Counted from the first letter of the stretch, positions 1 through 8,829 are shown. The stretch: 33,173 nucleotides of DNA from Basidiobolus meristosporus CBS 931.73 (GCA_002104905.1 MCFE01000823.1:1-33173), one strand, 5' to 3'. Program-made: numbers and translations. Notes: generated by a model not told the origin, from the letters alone.

Positions 1-1275
1 CAAAACACACCAACTCAAACAACAACCAGAACTACTGTTCCAAGCACTGCTGCTGTGGAGAATGCTTGCTACCTTTCCTGGACATAGGACCAGGAAGAAT
101 AGTGATTTCACAAAGCAAGTCAAGGCCGTATTTTGCACGTATGCTAACAGCAGGCTACACACAATGACCAGCCTCTCCTTAAGAGAATTGCTTACAAGCC
201 CAAGAACTGGTACTTGCTGTTGCACATGTGCTTACACAGTGCTGACAAAGCGTAAACTAGCCAAAGTGGTGCTCTACACCCCTTCTAAACGTAGGCCTCA
301 CCAAAGTCCGCAACAATTAGAGCAAATTGCGTCCAAGACAAGCCCAATGTAAGTGCTTGCTGTTGCACATGTGCAAACACAGTGCTGACAATTGTTAGAG
401 CAAAAGCGTCCAAGCTCAATAAAATGCGCTTGTTATTGCACATGTGCAAACACAGTGCTGACAAATAATTGTGTAGACCTCAGTGCTAGTCCACGTACTT
501 GAAAGTAGTATGCACACACCGCAAAGTACCCATCTCTCAGAGCTTTTGCTGGAAAGATTCTTGTAATCCATGTGGAAGGCCAAAGGGTAGATTTAGCACG
601 TAGTCACATAATCACGCAGTCACGTGACATGTTTCAGCAGGGGTAGGGATGCAATTTTATTGGCAATATGACAGCTAATTCAGTGCCGTAGTGCCATAAG
701 CATGAAATTAAACAAATGGCAAATCAGAAATGGAGCGCCAACTACACAGTAAAACCAATGCAGATGGTCTTGCAAAATTAGCTTCACATTGCAAAGCTTG
801 AGTACACCCTGCTAACGTGGGCATTACATCATGTACACTGATGGCAAATACAATGCAAATCTTCCCCCCCCCTCATTGCTGCTGAAATTATCTACTAAAG
901 AAATCAGGAAGAAAATACACTGCAGAATGCTAGAGGCAGGGTAGGGTTGTTGAAATACTGCTAACTAGTGTTTGTTTTCCCTCCGGAAGCCAAGAACATT
1001 GTATCAGATATAGCCAGGGGGGGTTATCCAGTCAAATGGTATGTATATACCAGTTTATTTGAGTTTGCATTAAATCCCCACCACTACTTCCACCTCCGCC
1101 TCCACCACCTGATTCCTTGGTGCACTCCTTGCCGGACCCATGTTCCTTGAAACGTTTCTTCCACTTTTTCTTGCTAATCTTGACAACCAATCCACCAACT
1201 GAGGTGCCAGAGTGTTGTTTTCTGTATCACCATAAGCAGCGCTTAATGTTTGCTTAGAACCATCCCCCAAAGTAG
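1..1275. other. Gene-free stretch at left edge
   Basis: I find no convincing gene here. The longest frames are under 100 codons and look random. The stretch holds a short repeat cluster (213-464), a C-run at about 864-873 and a palindromic CACGTGAC-type segment near 620-630. On the minus strand around 1070-1200 two overlapping frames read Lys-rich and Gly-rich sequence, which could be decayed coding DNA, but no family is recognisable. Confidence 0.5.
213..464 (+). repeat. Short direct-repeat cluster, period about 73 bp
   Basis: A motif of about 36 bp, centred on the palindrome TTGCACATGTGCAA and followed by ACACAGTGCTGACAA, occurs at 213-248, 355-391 and 428-464. Copies 2 and 3 are 73 bp apart, and the spacer before each shares AGAGCAAA...GCGTCCAAG. 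The 142-bp gap between copies 1 and 2 is about two periods, so a diverged unit may lie at 249-354. No coding role is apparent. Confidence 0.75.
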
Positions 1276-1940
1276 TCTAAGCATTTTATTACTGCGTGGC
1301 TGATGATTGATGACTCCCGCTAGACACAAGTAAACATAGCAAGTGGGTATCATTAAAACCTGTTGGGGAATGGTTACCGCGCGCTATAAAAGTATGTTAG
1401 GGACTCATGTAAAACTATTGTGATGAAAAATAAAAGCACTTTATTACTGCGCGGCTAATGATTGATGACTCCTGCTAGACACAAGTAAACATAGCAAGTG
1501 AGTATCATTAAAACCTGTTGGGGTACAGTTACCACGTACTATAAAAGTGTGTTAGGGACTCATGTAAAACTAGCATGATGAAGAATAAAAGCACTTTATT
1601 ACCGCGCGGCTTATAATTGATGACTCCCGCTAGACACAAGTAAACATAGCAAGTGAGTATCATTAAAACCTGTTGGGGTATGGTTATCACGCACTATAAA
1701 AGTGTGCTATGAATTCATGCAAAACTAGCATGATGAAAAATAAAAGCATTTCAGTACCACGTGGCTGATGATTGATGGCTCCCACTAGACACAAGTAAGC
1801 ATAGCCAGTGGGCATTCTTAAAACCTGTTGGGGTATGGTTACTGCGTACTTTGGAAGTGCGTTAGGAACTCATGAAAACTAGCATGATGAAAAATAAAAG
1901 CACTTTTGTACTGCATGGCTAGGTTGTTACAATTCCCGCA
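1276..1940 (+). repeat. 155-bp tandem repeat array, about 4.3 copies
   Basis: The anchor ATTGATGACTCC recurs with its TGACT (or TGGCT) at 1311, 1466, 1621 and 1776, exactly 155 bp apart. A fifth, partial and more diverged copy begins near 1898 and fades by 1940. Each of the first three units carries a TATAAAAG motif about 80 bp after the anchor, then an AATAAAAGCA motif at the unit boundary. In the fourth unit the TATA motif is degraded (ACTTTGGAAG). The units are very similar to each other, which suggests recent array expansion or homogenisation. Confidence 0.9.
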
Positions 1941-2436
1941 GGATACATGTGCACATGGATCACATGTAGTAGTTGCAATGGTGTCAAATGAGGTTTCTAT
2001 TATAGCCATAAAATGTATTGAATTTGGGATACACTTTGAATTTAGTAAAAGCACTTGGGTTACAGAAAATTTGCAATGGCCATAAATTTTTTTATCATAT
2101 TAGGGCCACACAATTTATGGTGCCCAAAGCTTATTAAAATATGAGATTCTGGCCAGATTGGGATGATTCCCATAAGTTATTATTTATAGCATCAAAAGTA
2201 ACATTTTATTAAATAAAAAATCATCAAGATCTATACAGAGCATAGAGAATATGTAGGGAGACAAATATCAGCCTAGACATGCCCACTATTAGAGCAGACA
2301 ATGTGCCAGTTGTAGGGTAAGAATATTTATAGTTAGGGTGATAAGGGTTAGGAGGAGGAATTGTAACCCTAAGGGACCAGAACCAAGAATGAGAGAAAAG
2401 TAATCCAAAGGGAATTTAAAGAGTATGGGAGCAGTA
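1941..2436. other. AT-rich gene-free stretch
   Basis: There is no open frame of note. The sequence is AT-rich with scattered short TTAGGG-like words (GTTAGGGTGATAAGGGTTAGG near 2333-2353), too degenerate to be called a telomere tract. Confidence 0.4.
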
Positions 2437-2515
2437 TGGGGGATTGCATCCCCCACACCCCCTGCTTTTTTATTCTCTAGGGGACTGCGTCCCCCAGACC
2501 CCCTGCTCTTTTAAC
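2437..2515 (+). repeat. Two direct copies of a GGGG...CCCC hairpin
   Basis: The segment GGGGATTGCATCCCCC followed by ACACCCCCTGCTTTT is repeated about 40 bp later as GGGGACTGCGTCCCCC followed by AGACCCCCTGCTCTT. Each copy can fold into a short GGGG/CCCC hairpin. The two differ at ATTGCAT versus ACTGCGT, which includes a CpG-to-TpG/CpA type change. The function is unknown. Confidence 0.6.
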
Positions 2516-2676
2516 CTTTTCCTAGCCCTTACTATAACACCTACACCCTAAGCACTAAGCTTGGCAAGTTTGCAGTATGGTGCATTACCTCCTTGGTGCC
2601 TCATTTGCCTGAATACCCCTACAGACATGCTATTCTTGGTGCTTTTGGGTTTATGCCTTATAAGATCAGACTTCTC
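2515..2676 (+). pseudogene. 5' part of an open frame split by the copia insertion (possible LINE RT C-terminus)
   Basis: This frame is open from the TAA at 2512 up to the copia target site, and it continues in the same frame from 7369 once the element and one target copy are removed. It contains a pattern of the type A-I-L-G-x-F-G-x-x-P-x-x-x-R followed by repeated L-R and Y-L-R motifs. That layout resembles the short domain after the reverse-transcriptase core in LINE-like elements. The assignment is inference from residue spacing only. There is no ATG before 2656, so it would be the internal part of a longer, now degraded gene. Confidence 0.35.
2672..2676 (+). repeat. Target-site duplication TTCTC, left copy
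   Basis: TTCTC directly precedes the 5' LTR and is repeated perfectly at 7364-7368 directly after the 3' LTR. Five bp is the usual duplication length for Ty1/copia integrases. Confidence 0.95.
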
Positions 2677-3025
2677 TGTTGTAAAATTCGTAATTTCCAC
2701 CTAAATATTCACCTAACTTAGTCACTTAGATCATTACCCTCAAATCCTAGAGAATACTGACCAAATTCCTTGTCGGGATTTACTTAGAATATTTTCACCA
2801 AAATGCCAGGTACCCAGAACATGAAAATTCTCAAAGTTGTCCAAACAGCCCCAAACTTTGCACACATGTTCTTGGGACCTTCCTTAACCTATTCTACGTG
2901 TTTGTAATGCCAAGACCAGGTAAAAGTATAAATACCACTTTTACATTCAATAAATCATTAAGTGAAAACCACATAATCTACTTGTTCTCCAAATCACTTC
3001 CAATATCTCCAAGACTCTTACAACA
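2677..3025 (+). repeat. Copia 5' LTR
   Basis: The LTR begins TGTTGTAAAA and ends TCTTACAACA, giving the imperfect terminal inverted repeat TGTTGTAA/TTACAACA. It is 349 bp and matches 7013-7363 almost completely. It carries a TATA box (2927-2934) and an AATAAA (2949-2954), which places the R region in the last 100 bp. Confidence 0.97.
2927..2934 (+). promoter_or_regulatory. TATA box of the copia 5' LTR
   Basis: TATAAATA lies about 95 bp upstream of the LTR end, where the U3 promoter of a copia element is expected. An AATAAA follows 15 bp later and probably serves as poly(A) signal in the 3' LTR. Confidence 0.6.
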
Positions 3026-3037
3026 GGTTATGAGCCC
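3026..3037 (+). other. Primer binding site complementary to the tRNA(iMet) anticodon region
   Basis: GGTTATGAGCCC directly follows the LTR. It is the reverse complement of GGGCUCAUAACC, the anticodon stem-loop sequence of fungal initiator tRNA-Met as known from yeast. Priming from an internal half-tRNA(iMet) is established for Drosophila copia and yeast Ty5 (hemivirus type), in contrast to the usual 3'-end priming. The ATG inside this site is the first ATG of the gag-pol frame. Confidence 0.85.
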
Positions 3038-6000
3038 CGAGCTGTCACTCTCTGCAATGTCTACTACTGCTATTACTGGAATTTTTCCCTCTGCTGAAAA
3101 GTTGGATGGATCTAACTACCAAGTGTGGAAGGTGAAGATGAAGATGCTGCTGCAAGAAAGAGGCCTTTGGGATATTGTCATGGGAGAAGAATGCCCTCCT
3201 AAAAACGTGGGAGAGGAAGCCTTAAAGTACCAGAAGAAAGAACAAAGTGCCTTTAACTGCATTTGCCTCAATGTCAAGGACAAATTGCTAATTCAATGCT
3301 CAAGAGCAAAAACGGCAAAGAATGCCTGGAAGGCATTAGAAGACACCTACCAGTCATGTTCAGCTGCCAAGAAAATGTATCTGAGAAGAAAATTCTTTAC
3401 TACAAAGATGCTGCCAGGAGAAGAAATGAAAAATCTAATTAACAGAATTACCCTGCTGGTAGATGAGATGGAATCTGTGGGCGTACCAACTACTGATGAG
3501 GATGTGATAGTTACCATCCTGAATAGCCTGACAGACGAGTTTCAGGGCCTTGTATCAGCCCTAGAGTCCAGAACTGAAGATTTGACCTTAAATTACGTAT
3601 ATGGAAGGCTCCTGGATGAAGAATTAAGAAAATCAAGCACCAATAAGAAGGAAGAAGAAAATGCTTTAATAAGCAATGATAACCAACAAAGGAGGTACCC
3701 AAGACCCTACAAAGGCAACAGCAACCTATTTTGCAACTACTGCAAAAGGAAAGGACACACATCAGACCGGTGTTTCAAAAAGAGAGATTATCAGCAAAAG
3801 AAGCCTGAATATGGAAATGCTGCAACAACCGAAGATAGACTATTCATATCTGCACTAAATATGACCACAAACAAGGATTCTCAGACGTGGTATATTGACT
3901 CTGGAGCTTCTCAACACTTTACACACCAAAAAGAACTTTTTACCCAATATCAAGAAATTCCAATTAAGAAGGTTTTCATGGGTGACGATAGAACACTTGA
4001 TGCAGTGGGAGAAGGAACTATCCAAGTAAACCTTAGAAGCAGCAAAGGAAGCCATACACTGACCTTTAAAGAAGTACTCTATGTACCAGAAATAGCCAAG
4101 AACCTACTCTCTGTAAGCAAGGCCACAGCAGAAGGACTCAGTTTCAGTTTTGACAATTCTGGATGCAGGATCACTGATCAAAATGGTGCTCATATTGCTT
4201 CGGGCATCACAGATCAGAATCTATACAAGTTGACTTATATTCCATCATATCTGGAAGCCAATATAAGTAACTTAAATGAAGAAACACCAATGCTTTGGCA
4301 CAGGAGATTTGGACACATCAATTTTGATTATTTGCGTAAAATGATCAAAGATCAGTTAATTTCTGGAGTGAAAATTGATCCCCCAGCTAATTTGGAGCAC
4401 TGTGAAGCCTGCATATATGGGAAACAAGCCAGACAACCGTTCAAGAGCTCTGGGTTAATCAAAACTAAGAAAAAATTAGATCTAATTCACTCAGATCTGT
4501 GTGGACCTATGCAAAATTTATCCTTAGGCGGGATGAAGTATTTAATCACTTTTATTGATGATTATACAAGATACACATGGGTCTACTTCATGGAGAGAAA
4601 GGAAGAAGCTCTGTCTAAGTTCAGGGAGTTTAAGGCCATGGTGGAGAGAGAAACTGGTGAAAAAATCAAGAAAATACGCTCTGACAATGGTGGAGAATAT
4701 ACCTCAAAACTCTTCATCCACTTCTGCAAAATTCATGGGATAAAGCAAGAGACTACTGTACCATACTCCCCACAGCAAAATGGAGTAGCAGAACGAGCTA
4801 ACAGATCAATAATTGATATGGCAAGATCTATGATCCATGATCAAAAATTATCCTATGATTTTTGGGCGGAATCAGTTGCCACTGCTGTATATCTTAAAAA
4901 TAGGAGTTATAACAGAATACTTCGTGATTCTACTCCATTTGAAGCATGGTATGGATACAGACCAAGTGCAGAACATCTAAGAATATTTGGGTGTACAGCA
5001 TATGCCAAAAAACTGGCCGGAAATCAGTCAAAATTTGAGCCAAAAAGTGTAAAATGCATATTTTTGGGCTACTGCAATGAGAGTAAGGCATACAGACTCT
5101 ACAATACCGAAGCAAAGAAGCTGATCAAGTCCAGGGATGTGTTGTTTGATGAAAATTCAAAATTTTCACAAAAAATGACATCAGATGATGACAAAAATTT
5201 GATCTCAAGTCCACCAATTGTCAGGATTGAATCAGAGCAAAACAATGAAAATTTTTACACTCCAGAGGACTCTACAACCGTGGTTCAGCCAGAATCAGTG
5301 CCCAGGAATATCCCAGAAGTGATCATTCCAGTATCAAATGCCCGGAGATCCAATCGGACAAGAAATAGCCCAAATTACTATATCAATGAGGGTACAAACT
5401 TAGCCTATGCCTATTCAGTCCATGTTGATGAACCCCAGACTGTAAAAGAGGCCCTAAATAGCCCTCAGACGAAGTTTTGGAGATCTGCAATGACTGAGGA
5501 ATATCAGGCACTGATGGAAAATCAAACTTGGGACTTAGTCAAATTACCAACCAACCGAAAATCAATTGGATGCAGATGGGTCTTCAAGACAAAATACAAG
5601 GCTGATGGTACAATTGAAAGATACAAAGCAAGACTTGTAGCCAAAGGATACTCTCAAACAAAAGGACTTGACTATACTGAGACCTTTGCACCGGTAGCCA
5701 AGTTTAATTCCATCAGATTAATATTGGCTATTGCAGCCAAATATAAGTTTTTTATTCATCAAATGGATGTAAAAACTGCATTTTTGAATGGAGAACTTGA
5801 TGAGGACGTGTATATGGACCAGCCTGATGGGTTTGTTGACCAAAATAACCCCCATTTGGTCTGCAAGCTTAAAAAGTCACTATATGGTCTCAAACAATCA
5901 CCGAGAGCCTGGAATTGCAAGATAGATTCTTATTTGGAATCTTTGAGTTTCAAAAGAAGTAATGCTGACTATAGTATATACTATAAGCCAGATAGAGCAA

Positions 6001-7001
6001 ATCCAGTTCTATTAGCTCTATATGTGGATGATCTTATTATAGCCGCCAATAACCTAGAAACATTGGAAGAGACTAAATCCAGCCTATCTAAGGAGTTCAA
6101 GATGTCCGATCTAGGAGAACTTAGTTACTACTTAGGGATTAAGTTCTCCATAGACAGAAGTACCCAGACTATTACCCTAAGCCAATCCAAGTATATTCAA
6201 GATATACTAAAGAAGTACAAAATGGAAGACTGTAAACCGGCAGCCACCCCAATGGAGACAAACCTTAACTTGGTCAAAACTCAACCAAATCAAGAGAGCT
6301 TGGTGCCATCTGAAAGCCCTGACTTTCCTTATCAATCTATGGTCGGCAGTCTGATGTATATCATGCTTGGAACACGTCCAGATATCTCATATTCAGTGGG
6401 AGTTGTCAGCCAACATAATCAGAATTATGGATCTGATCATATTGCAGCAGTTAAGCGGATTTTTAGATACCTAAAAGGAACTGCTGATATCTGCTTAAGA
6501 TACACTTATAAGGACTCAGAACAAGATCTTGTGGGATACTCTGATGCAGATTGGGGACGAAATTTAGAAGACAGAAGATCCACCACAGGATACACCTTTC
6601 TTTACTGTCAAGGAGCAATTTCATGGAATTCAAGAAAGCAACCAACCGTAGCACTTTCTACCACAGAGGCAGAGTATATGGCAGCCTGTGAAGCTACAAA
6701 AGAAGCAATGTGGCTAAGAAAGCTCTTTACAGATTTAGGCCTATGTCAAGAAACGCCTATTACTTTATTTCAAGATAATCAAGGATGTATACAATTAGGT
6801 AGAAATCCAACTTTTCATGCTAGAACCAAGCACATAGATATTAGACATCATTTCATACGTGAAGCTATAGAGAATAACTTAGTTAGCTTAGTTTACTGTC
6901 CTACAGATGAAATGATTGCAGACATATTTACCAAACCATTAGCTAGAGACAAGTTTGAATATCTTAGGTCAAAATTAGGACTAGTCAGTATGAACATTTA
7001 G
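3030..7001 (+). CDS. Copia Gag-Pol polyprotein, intact
   Basis: This is a single frame of 1,323 residues encoding capsid, protease, integrase and reverse transcriptase/RNase H, in the Ty1/copia order. The capsid region starts with a K-L-D-G-S-N-Y-x-x-W motif near residue 28. A CX2CX4HX4C zinc knuckle starts at residue 235 and the protease D-S-G is at residue 290. The GAG-pre-integrase HHCC domain spans about 420-475, and the integrase D-D-E triad is at about 489, 552 and 588. The reverse transcriptase has Y-V-D-D at 998. RNase H begins near Y-S-D-A-D-W (about 1170) and the frame ends after a typical I-A-D-I-F-T-K-P-L motif. I chose the ATG at 3030 because it is the first after the LTR; it lies inside the primer site. 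The next ATG, 3057, would lose only nine residues. The frame has no internal stop, so Gag to Pol is not separated by a visible frameshift. Confidence 0.97.
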   Translation: MSPELSLSAMSTTAITGIFPSAEKLDGSNYQVWKVKMKMLLQERGLWDIVMGEECPPKNVGEEALKYQKKEQSAFNCICLNVKDKLLIQCSRAKTAKNAWKALEDTYQSCSAAKKMYLRRKFFTTKMLPGEEMKNLINRITLLVDEMESVGVPTTDEDVIVTILNSLTDEFQGLVSALESRTEDLTLNYVYGRLLDEELRKSSTNKKEEENALISNDNQQRRYPRPYKGNSNLFCNYCKRKGHTSDRCFKKRDYQQKKPEYGNAATTEDRLFISALNMTTNKDSQTWYIDSGASQHFTHQKELFTQYQEIPIKKVFMGDDRTLDAVGEGTIQVNLRSSKGSHTLTFKEVLYVPEIAKNLLSVSKATAEGLSFSFDNSGCRITDQNGAHIASGITDQNLYKLTYIPSYLEANISNLNEETPMLWHRRFGHINFDYLRKMIKDQLISGVKIDPPANLEHCEACIYGKQARQPFKSSGLIKTKKKLDLIHSDLCGPMQNLSLGGMKYLITFIDDYTRYTWVYFMERKEEALSKFREFKAMVERETGEKIKKIRSDNGGEYTSKLFIHFCKIHGIKQETTVPYSPQQNGVAERANRSIIDMARSMIHDQKLSYDFWAESVATAVYLKNRSYNRILRDSTPFEAWYGYRPSAEHLRIFGCTAYAKKLAGNQSKFEPKSVKCIFLGYCNESKAYRLYNTEAKKLIKSRDVLFDENSKFSQKMTSDDDKNLISSPPIVRIESEQNNENFYTPEDSTTVVQPESVPRNIPEVIIPVSNARRSNRTRNSPNYYINEGTNLAYAYSVHVDEPQTVKEALNSPQTKFWRSAMTEEYQALMENQTWDLVKLPTNRKSIGCRWVFKTKYKADGTIERYKARLVAKGYSQTKGLDYTETFAPVAKFNSIRLILAIAAKYKFFIHQMDVKTAFLNGELDEDVYMDQPDGFVDQNNPHLVCKLKKSLYGLKQSPRAWNCKIDSYLESLSFKRSNADYSIYYKPDRANPVLLALYVDDLIIAANNLETLEETKSSLSKEFKMSDLGELSYYLGIKFSIDRSTQTITLSQSKYIQDILKKYKMEDCKPAATPMETNLNLVKTQPNQESLVPSESPDFPYQSMVGSLMYIMLGTRPDISYSVGVVSQHNQNYGSDHIAAVKRIFRYLKGTADICLRYTYKDSEQDLVGYSDADWGRNLEDRRSTTGYTFLYCQGAISWNSRKQPTVALSTTEAEYMAACEATKEAMWLRKLFTDLGLCQETPITLFQDNQGCIQLGRNPTFHARTKHIDIRHHFIREAIENNLVSLVYCPTDEMIADIFTKPLARDKFEYLRSKLGLVSMNI

Positions 7002-7012
7002 CTGAGTGGGAG

Positions 7013-7363
7013 TGTTGTAAAATTCGTAATTTCCACCTAAATATTCACCTAACTTAGTCACTTAGATCATTCACCCTTCAAATCCTAGAGAATACTGACC
7101 AAATTCCTTGTCGGGATTTACTTAGAATATTTTCACCAAAATGCCAGGTACCCAGAACATGAAAATTCTCAAAGTTGTCCAAACAGCCCCAAACTTTGCA
7201 CACATGTTCTTGGGACCTTCCTTAACCTATTCTACGTGTTTGTAATGCCAAGACCAGGTAAAAGTATAAATACCACTTTTACATTCAATAAATCATTAAG
7301 TGAAAACCACATAATCTACTTGTTCTCCAAATCACTTCCAATATCTCCAAGACTCTTACAACA
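7013..7363 (+). repeat. Copia 3' LTR
   Basis: The 351-bp LTR is near-identical to 2677-3025. It begins 11 bp after the gag-pol TAG, and the short gap contains the purine-rich GAGTGGGAG that would prime plus-strand synthesis. Confidence 0.97.
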
Positions 7364-7368
7364 TTCTC
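7364..7368 (+). repeat. Target-site duplication TTCTC, right copy
   Basis: This is a perfect repeat of 2672-2676. No base has changed, which fits a recent insertion. Confidence 0.95.
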
Positions 7369-7785
7369 TACCTTAGAACCAGATTATACCTCAGACTTCA
7401 CAACTGCAACAACCCACTGATTAAGGCCTGGAAGAGAACACATCATACTACACCTGGCTCCTGCTGGAGAACTATACTTGGAGATCCTGAAGTCAAGAAG
7501 TTTGCTCACTATATTCTGCAGTCAGAAAAACCCAAGCTGGCCTACCTGAAGTACTTGACACACCTTTGGCAGCAATATCTGCAGCAGCATACACCCTTTA
7601 TGATGAATATCAATCCTTATCACATCCCCCTCATTAATGTTGTTCACAAGTCATTCTTACCTCTCTTGCTACCCCCCTTCCCACTGAACAGTGTCTTGAG
7701 CACTGAAGAACTATCATCACTTCTTATTAACTTACCTACAAATTCCCCTCAGCTACACACTCTTGTATCAAAGCTACAACAGTAG
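7369..7785 (+). pseudogene. 3' part of the open frame split by the copia insertion
   Basis: This stretch is open for 138 codons directly from the copia right junction to a TAG at 7783. It is in phase with 2515-2676 across the reconstructed empty site, giving about 192 uninterrupted codons in total. An AATAAA at 7810-7815, 25 bp after the stop, suggests a genuine transcript end. The start is rich in Arg/Leu and basic residues, compatible with the tail of a LINE-type reverse transcriptase. The second half is Leu/Pro-rich and matches nothing I recognise. Confidence 0.4.
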
Positions 7786-8147
7786 TGCTGGCTTCTTTGT
7801 TTCAACTGAAATAAAGATTTCACGTGTCAGTGACTGTCTCTCCCCCAAAACCTTTATTTTTTGTCCTTGTATTTTCCAACATGACTGATCTGTAAAAGCA
7901 ATTCATTGGGGAGAAATACCAATTCTTGTTTTCTTTCACTCCCTAATCTCCTATGAAGGAAGGTGCTCTCTGATCAAAACAGTGCCTTCCATTGCCCTCT
8001 GCCCACCAAATCCCTCATTTCCAATAGCTCTGGAGAATCCCATGGAATCAGATGCACACTTGTGCATGTTGGGAACAATGTTGGGCAAGTTGTTGCATTG
8101 CTACTAGTTAAGAACAAGATTGTATCCAATTATGGGATCATATGTGA
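7786..8147. other. Intergenic, no gene seen
   Basis: Apart from the AATAAA at 7810-7815 I see no coding or structural signal. The short frames in this stretch lack good starts. Confidence 0.4.
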
Positions 8148-8220
8148 GCCCAAATAGCTCAGTTGGTAGAGCATGAGACTTTTAATCTTAGGGTTGGGGG
8201 TTCAAGCCCCCCTTTGGGCA
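8148..8220 (+). tRNA. tRNA-Lys (anticodon TTT)
   Basis: A full cloverleaf can be drawn. The acceptor GCCCAAA (8148-8154) pairs with TTTGGGC (8213-8219). The D stem is GCTC/GAGC with loop AGTTGGTA. The anticodon stem is 8174-8178/8186-8190 with loop CTTTTAA and anticodon TTT (8181-8183). The T stem is GGGGG/CCCCC with loop TTCAAGC, and the discriminator is A8220. There is no intron. A T5 run at 8230-8234 fits an RNA polymerase III terminator. It would read AAA/AAG lysine codons. Confidence 0.95.
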
Positions 8221-8562
8221 CATCTATACTTTTTAGCTGCTAAAGGTGCTTTTAAGTGGTGTACTTTACCAAGCTATGGGGATTCCAGAGAGACAGCCCC
8301 AGTTTGCCTTAACCCCCTGGTATGGTCTTTGCTACCTTATACTTGTTTGCTCATCCCAGAGAAGTGCCCTTTAGTGCTTTTTGGAGAGTTTTATGAGATG
8401 GCTGTACTTGGGTAAGGTAAATAGAACACCTCAAATGGGAATTTGACCAAAGTTTTGTATGCTTTGGTATTTTACCCCTGAATATTTGTGTAATGTTCTA
8501 TCTGTTCTCACATTAGGCAATTTTGTTATGGAATATTAAAGGAATTGTATGTACATGTACTT
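8221..8562. other. Intergenic, no gene seen
   Basis: Only the tRNA terminator is recognisable. An open frame overlaps the tRNA and runs to 8415, but it begins inside the tRNA gene and has no recognisable content. Confidence 0.4.
8230..8234 (+). terminator. Pol III terminator of tRNA-Lys
   Basis: A run of five T residues lies ten bases after the tRNA 3' end, the usual place for an RNA polymerase III stop. Confidence 0.7.
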
Positions 8563-8633
8563 GCATTAATAGTATAGCAGTAGAATTACTGCCTTCCAAG
8601 CAGTTGGCCTGAGTTTGACTCCCAGTTAATGCA
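8563..8633 (+). pseudogene. Decayed tRNA-Gly (anticodon TCC)
   Basis: The acceptor GCATTAA (8563-8569) pairs fully with TTAATGC (8626-8632), and the anticodon arm ACTGC-CTTCCAA-GCAGT is perfect, giving anticodon TCC. Two parts are damaged. The T loop reads TTTGACT instead of TTCGANT, which is a C-to-T change at a CpG and removes the invariant C56. The D arm has lost the GG of the D loop and pairs poorly. The T stem has one mismatch. I call it a pseudogene, but the intact acceptor and anticodon stems mean a weak functional gene cannot be excluded. Confidence 0.65.
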
Positions 8634-8771
8634 TTTTGTCTCCCAGCTGTTTAAATGTTTTCTACTATGACTCATTAGTGACCAATGTTTGGATGATGGC
8701 AAAGTGGAGGATACCACTTTTTCTTGTTGCAGCAGTCCCCATGGGTTGTAGGCTTGGCAGGATTTGAAGGT

Positions 8772-8829
8772 AATGATCTAAGTGACTAAGTTAGGTGAAT
8801 ATTTGGGTGGAATTACGGATTTTACAATA
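8772..8829 (-). repeat. Inverted fragment of the copia LTR start
   Basis: The reverse complement of this stretch matches the first roughly 60 bases of the copia LTR at 2677 (TGTAAAAT-CCGTAATT-CCACC and onward to ACTTAGATCATT) with a few substitutions. It sits back to back with the LTR-end fragment at 8830-8892. Confidence 0.85.

Larger units (their letters stand above)
2677..7363 (+). mobile_element. Complete Ty1/copia LTR retrotransposon
   Basis: The element is 4,687 bp with 349/351-bp LTRs, a perfect 5-bp target duplication, a half-tRNA primer site, one intact gag-pol frame and a purine-rich tract (GAGTGGGAG) just before the 3' LTR. By eye the LTRs differ only by two single-base indels near LTR position 60-70 (ATTACCCTC versus ATTCACCCTTC). 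Intact coding capacity and near-identical LTRs indicate a very recent insertion, and the element may still be competent. Related LTR debris at 8772-8892 and a diverged solo LTR at 17848-18160 show that the family has a longer history here. Confidence 0.97.

Noticed and set aside
1070-1270. Minus-strand frames with Lys-rich and Gly-rich content
   Set aside because: They are short, switch frame and have no start in a sensible context. They may be decayed coding DNA but cannot be supported.
1276-1940. CRISPR array
   Set aside because: The whole 155-bp unit is repeated, with no distinct spacers, in a eukaryotic context.
7963-8415. Two plus-strand frames around the tRNA-Lys
   Set aside because: One has no recognisable content and the other starts inside the tRNA gene. 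Both are chance frames.
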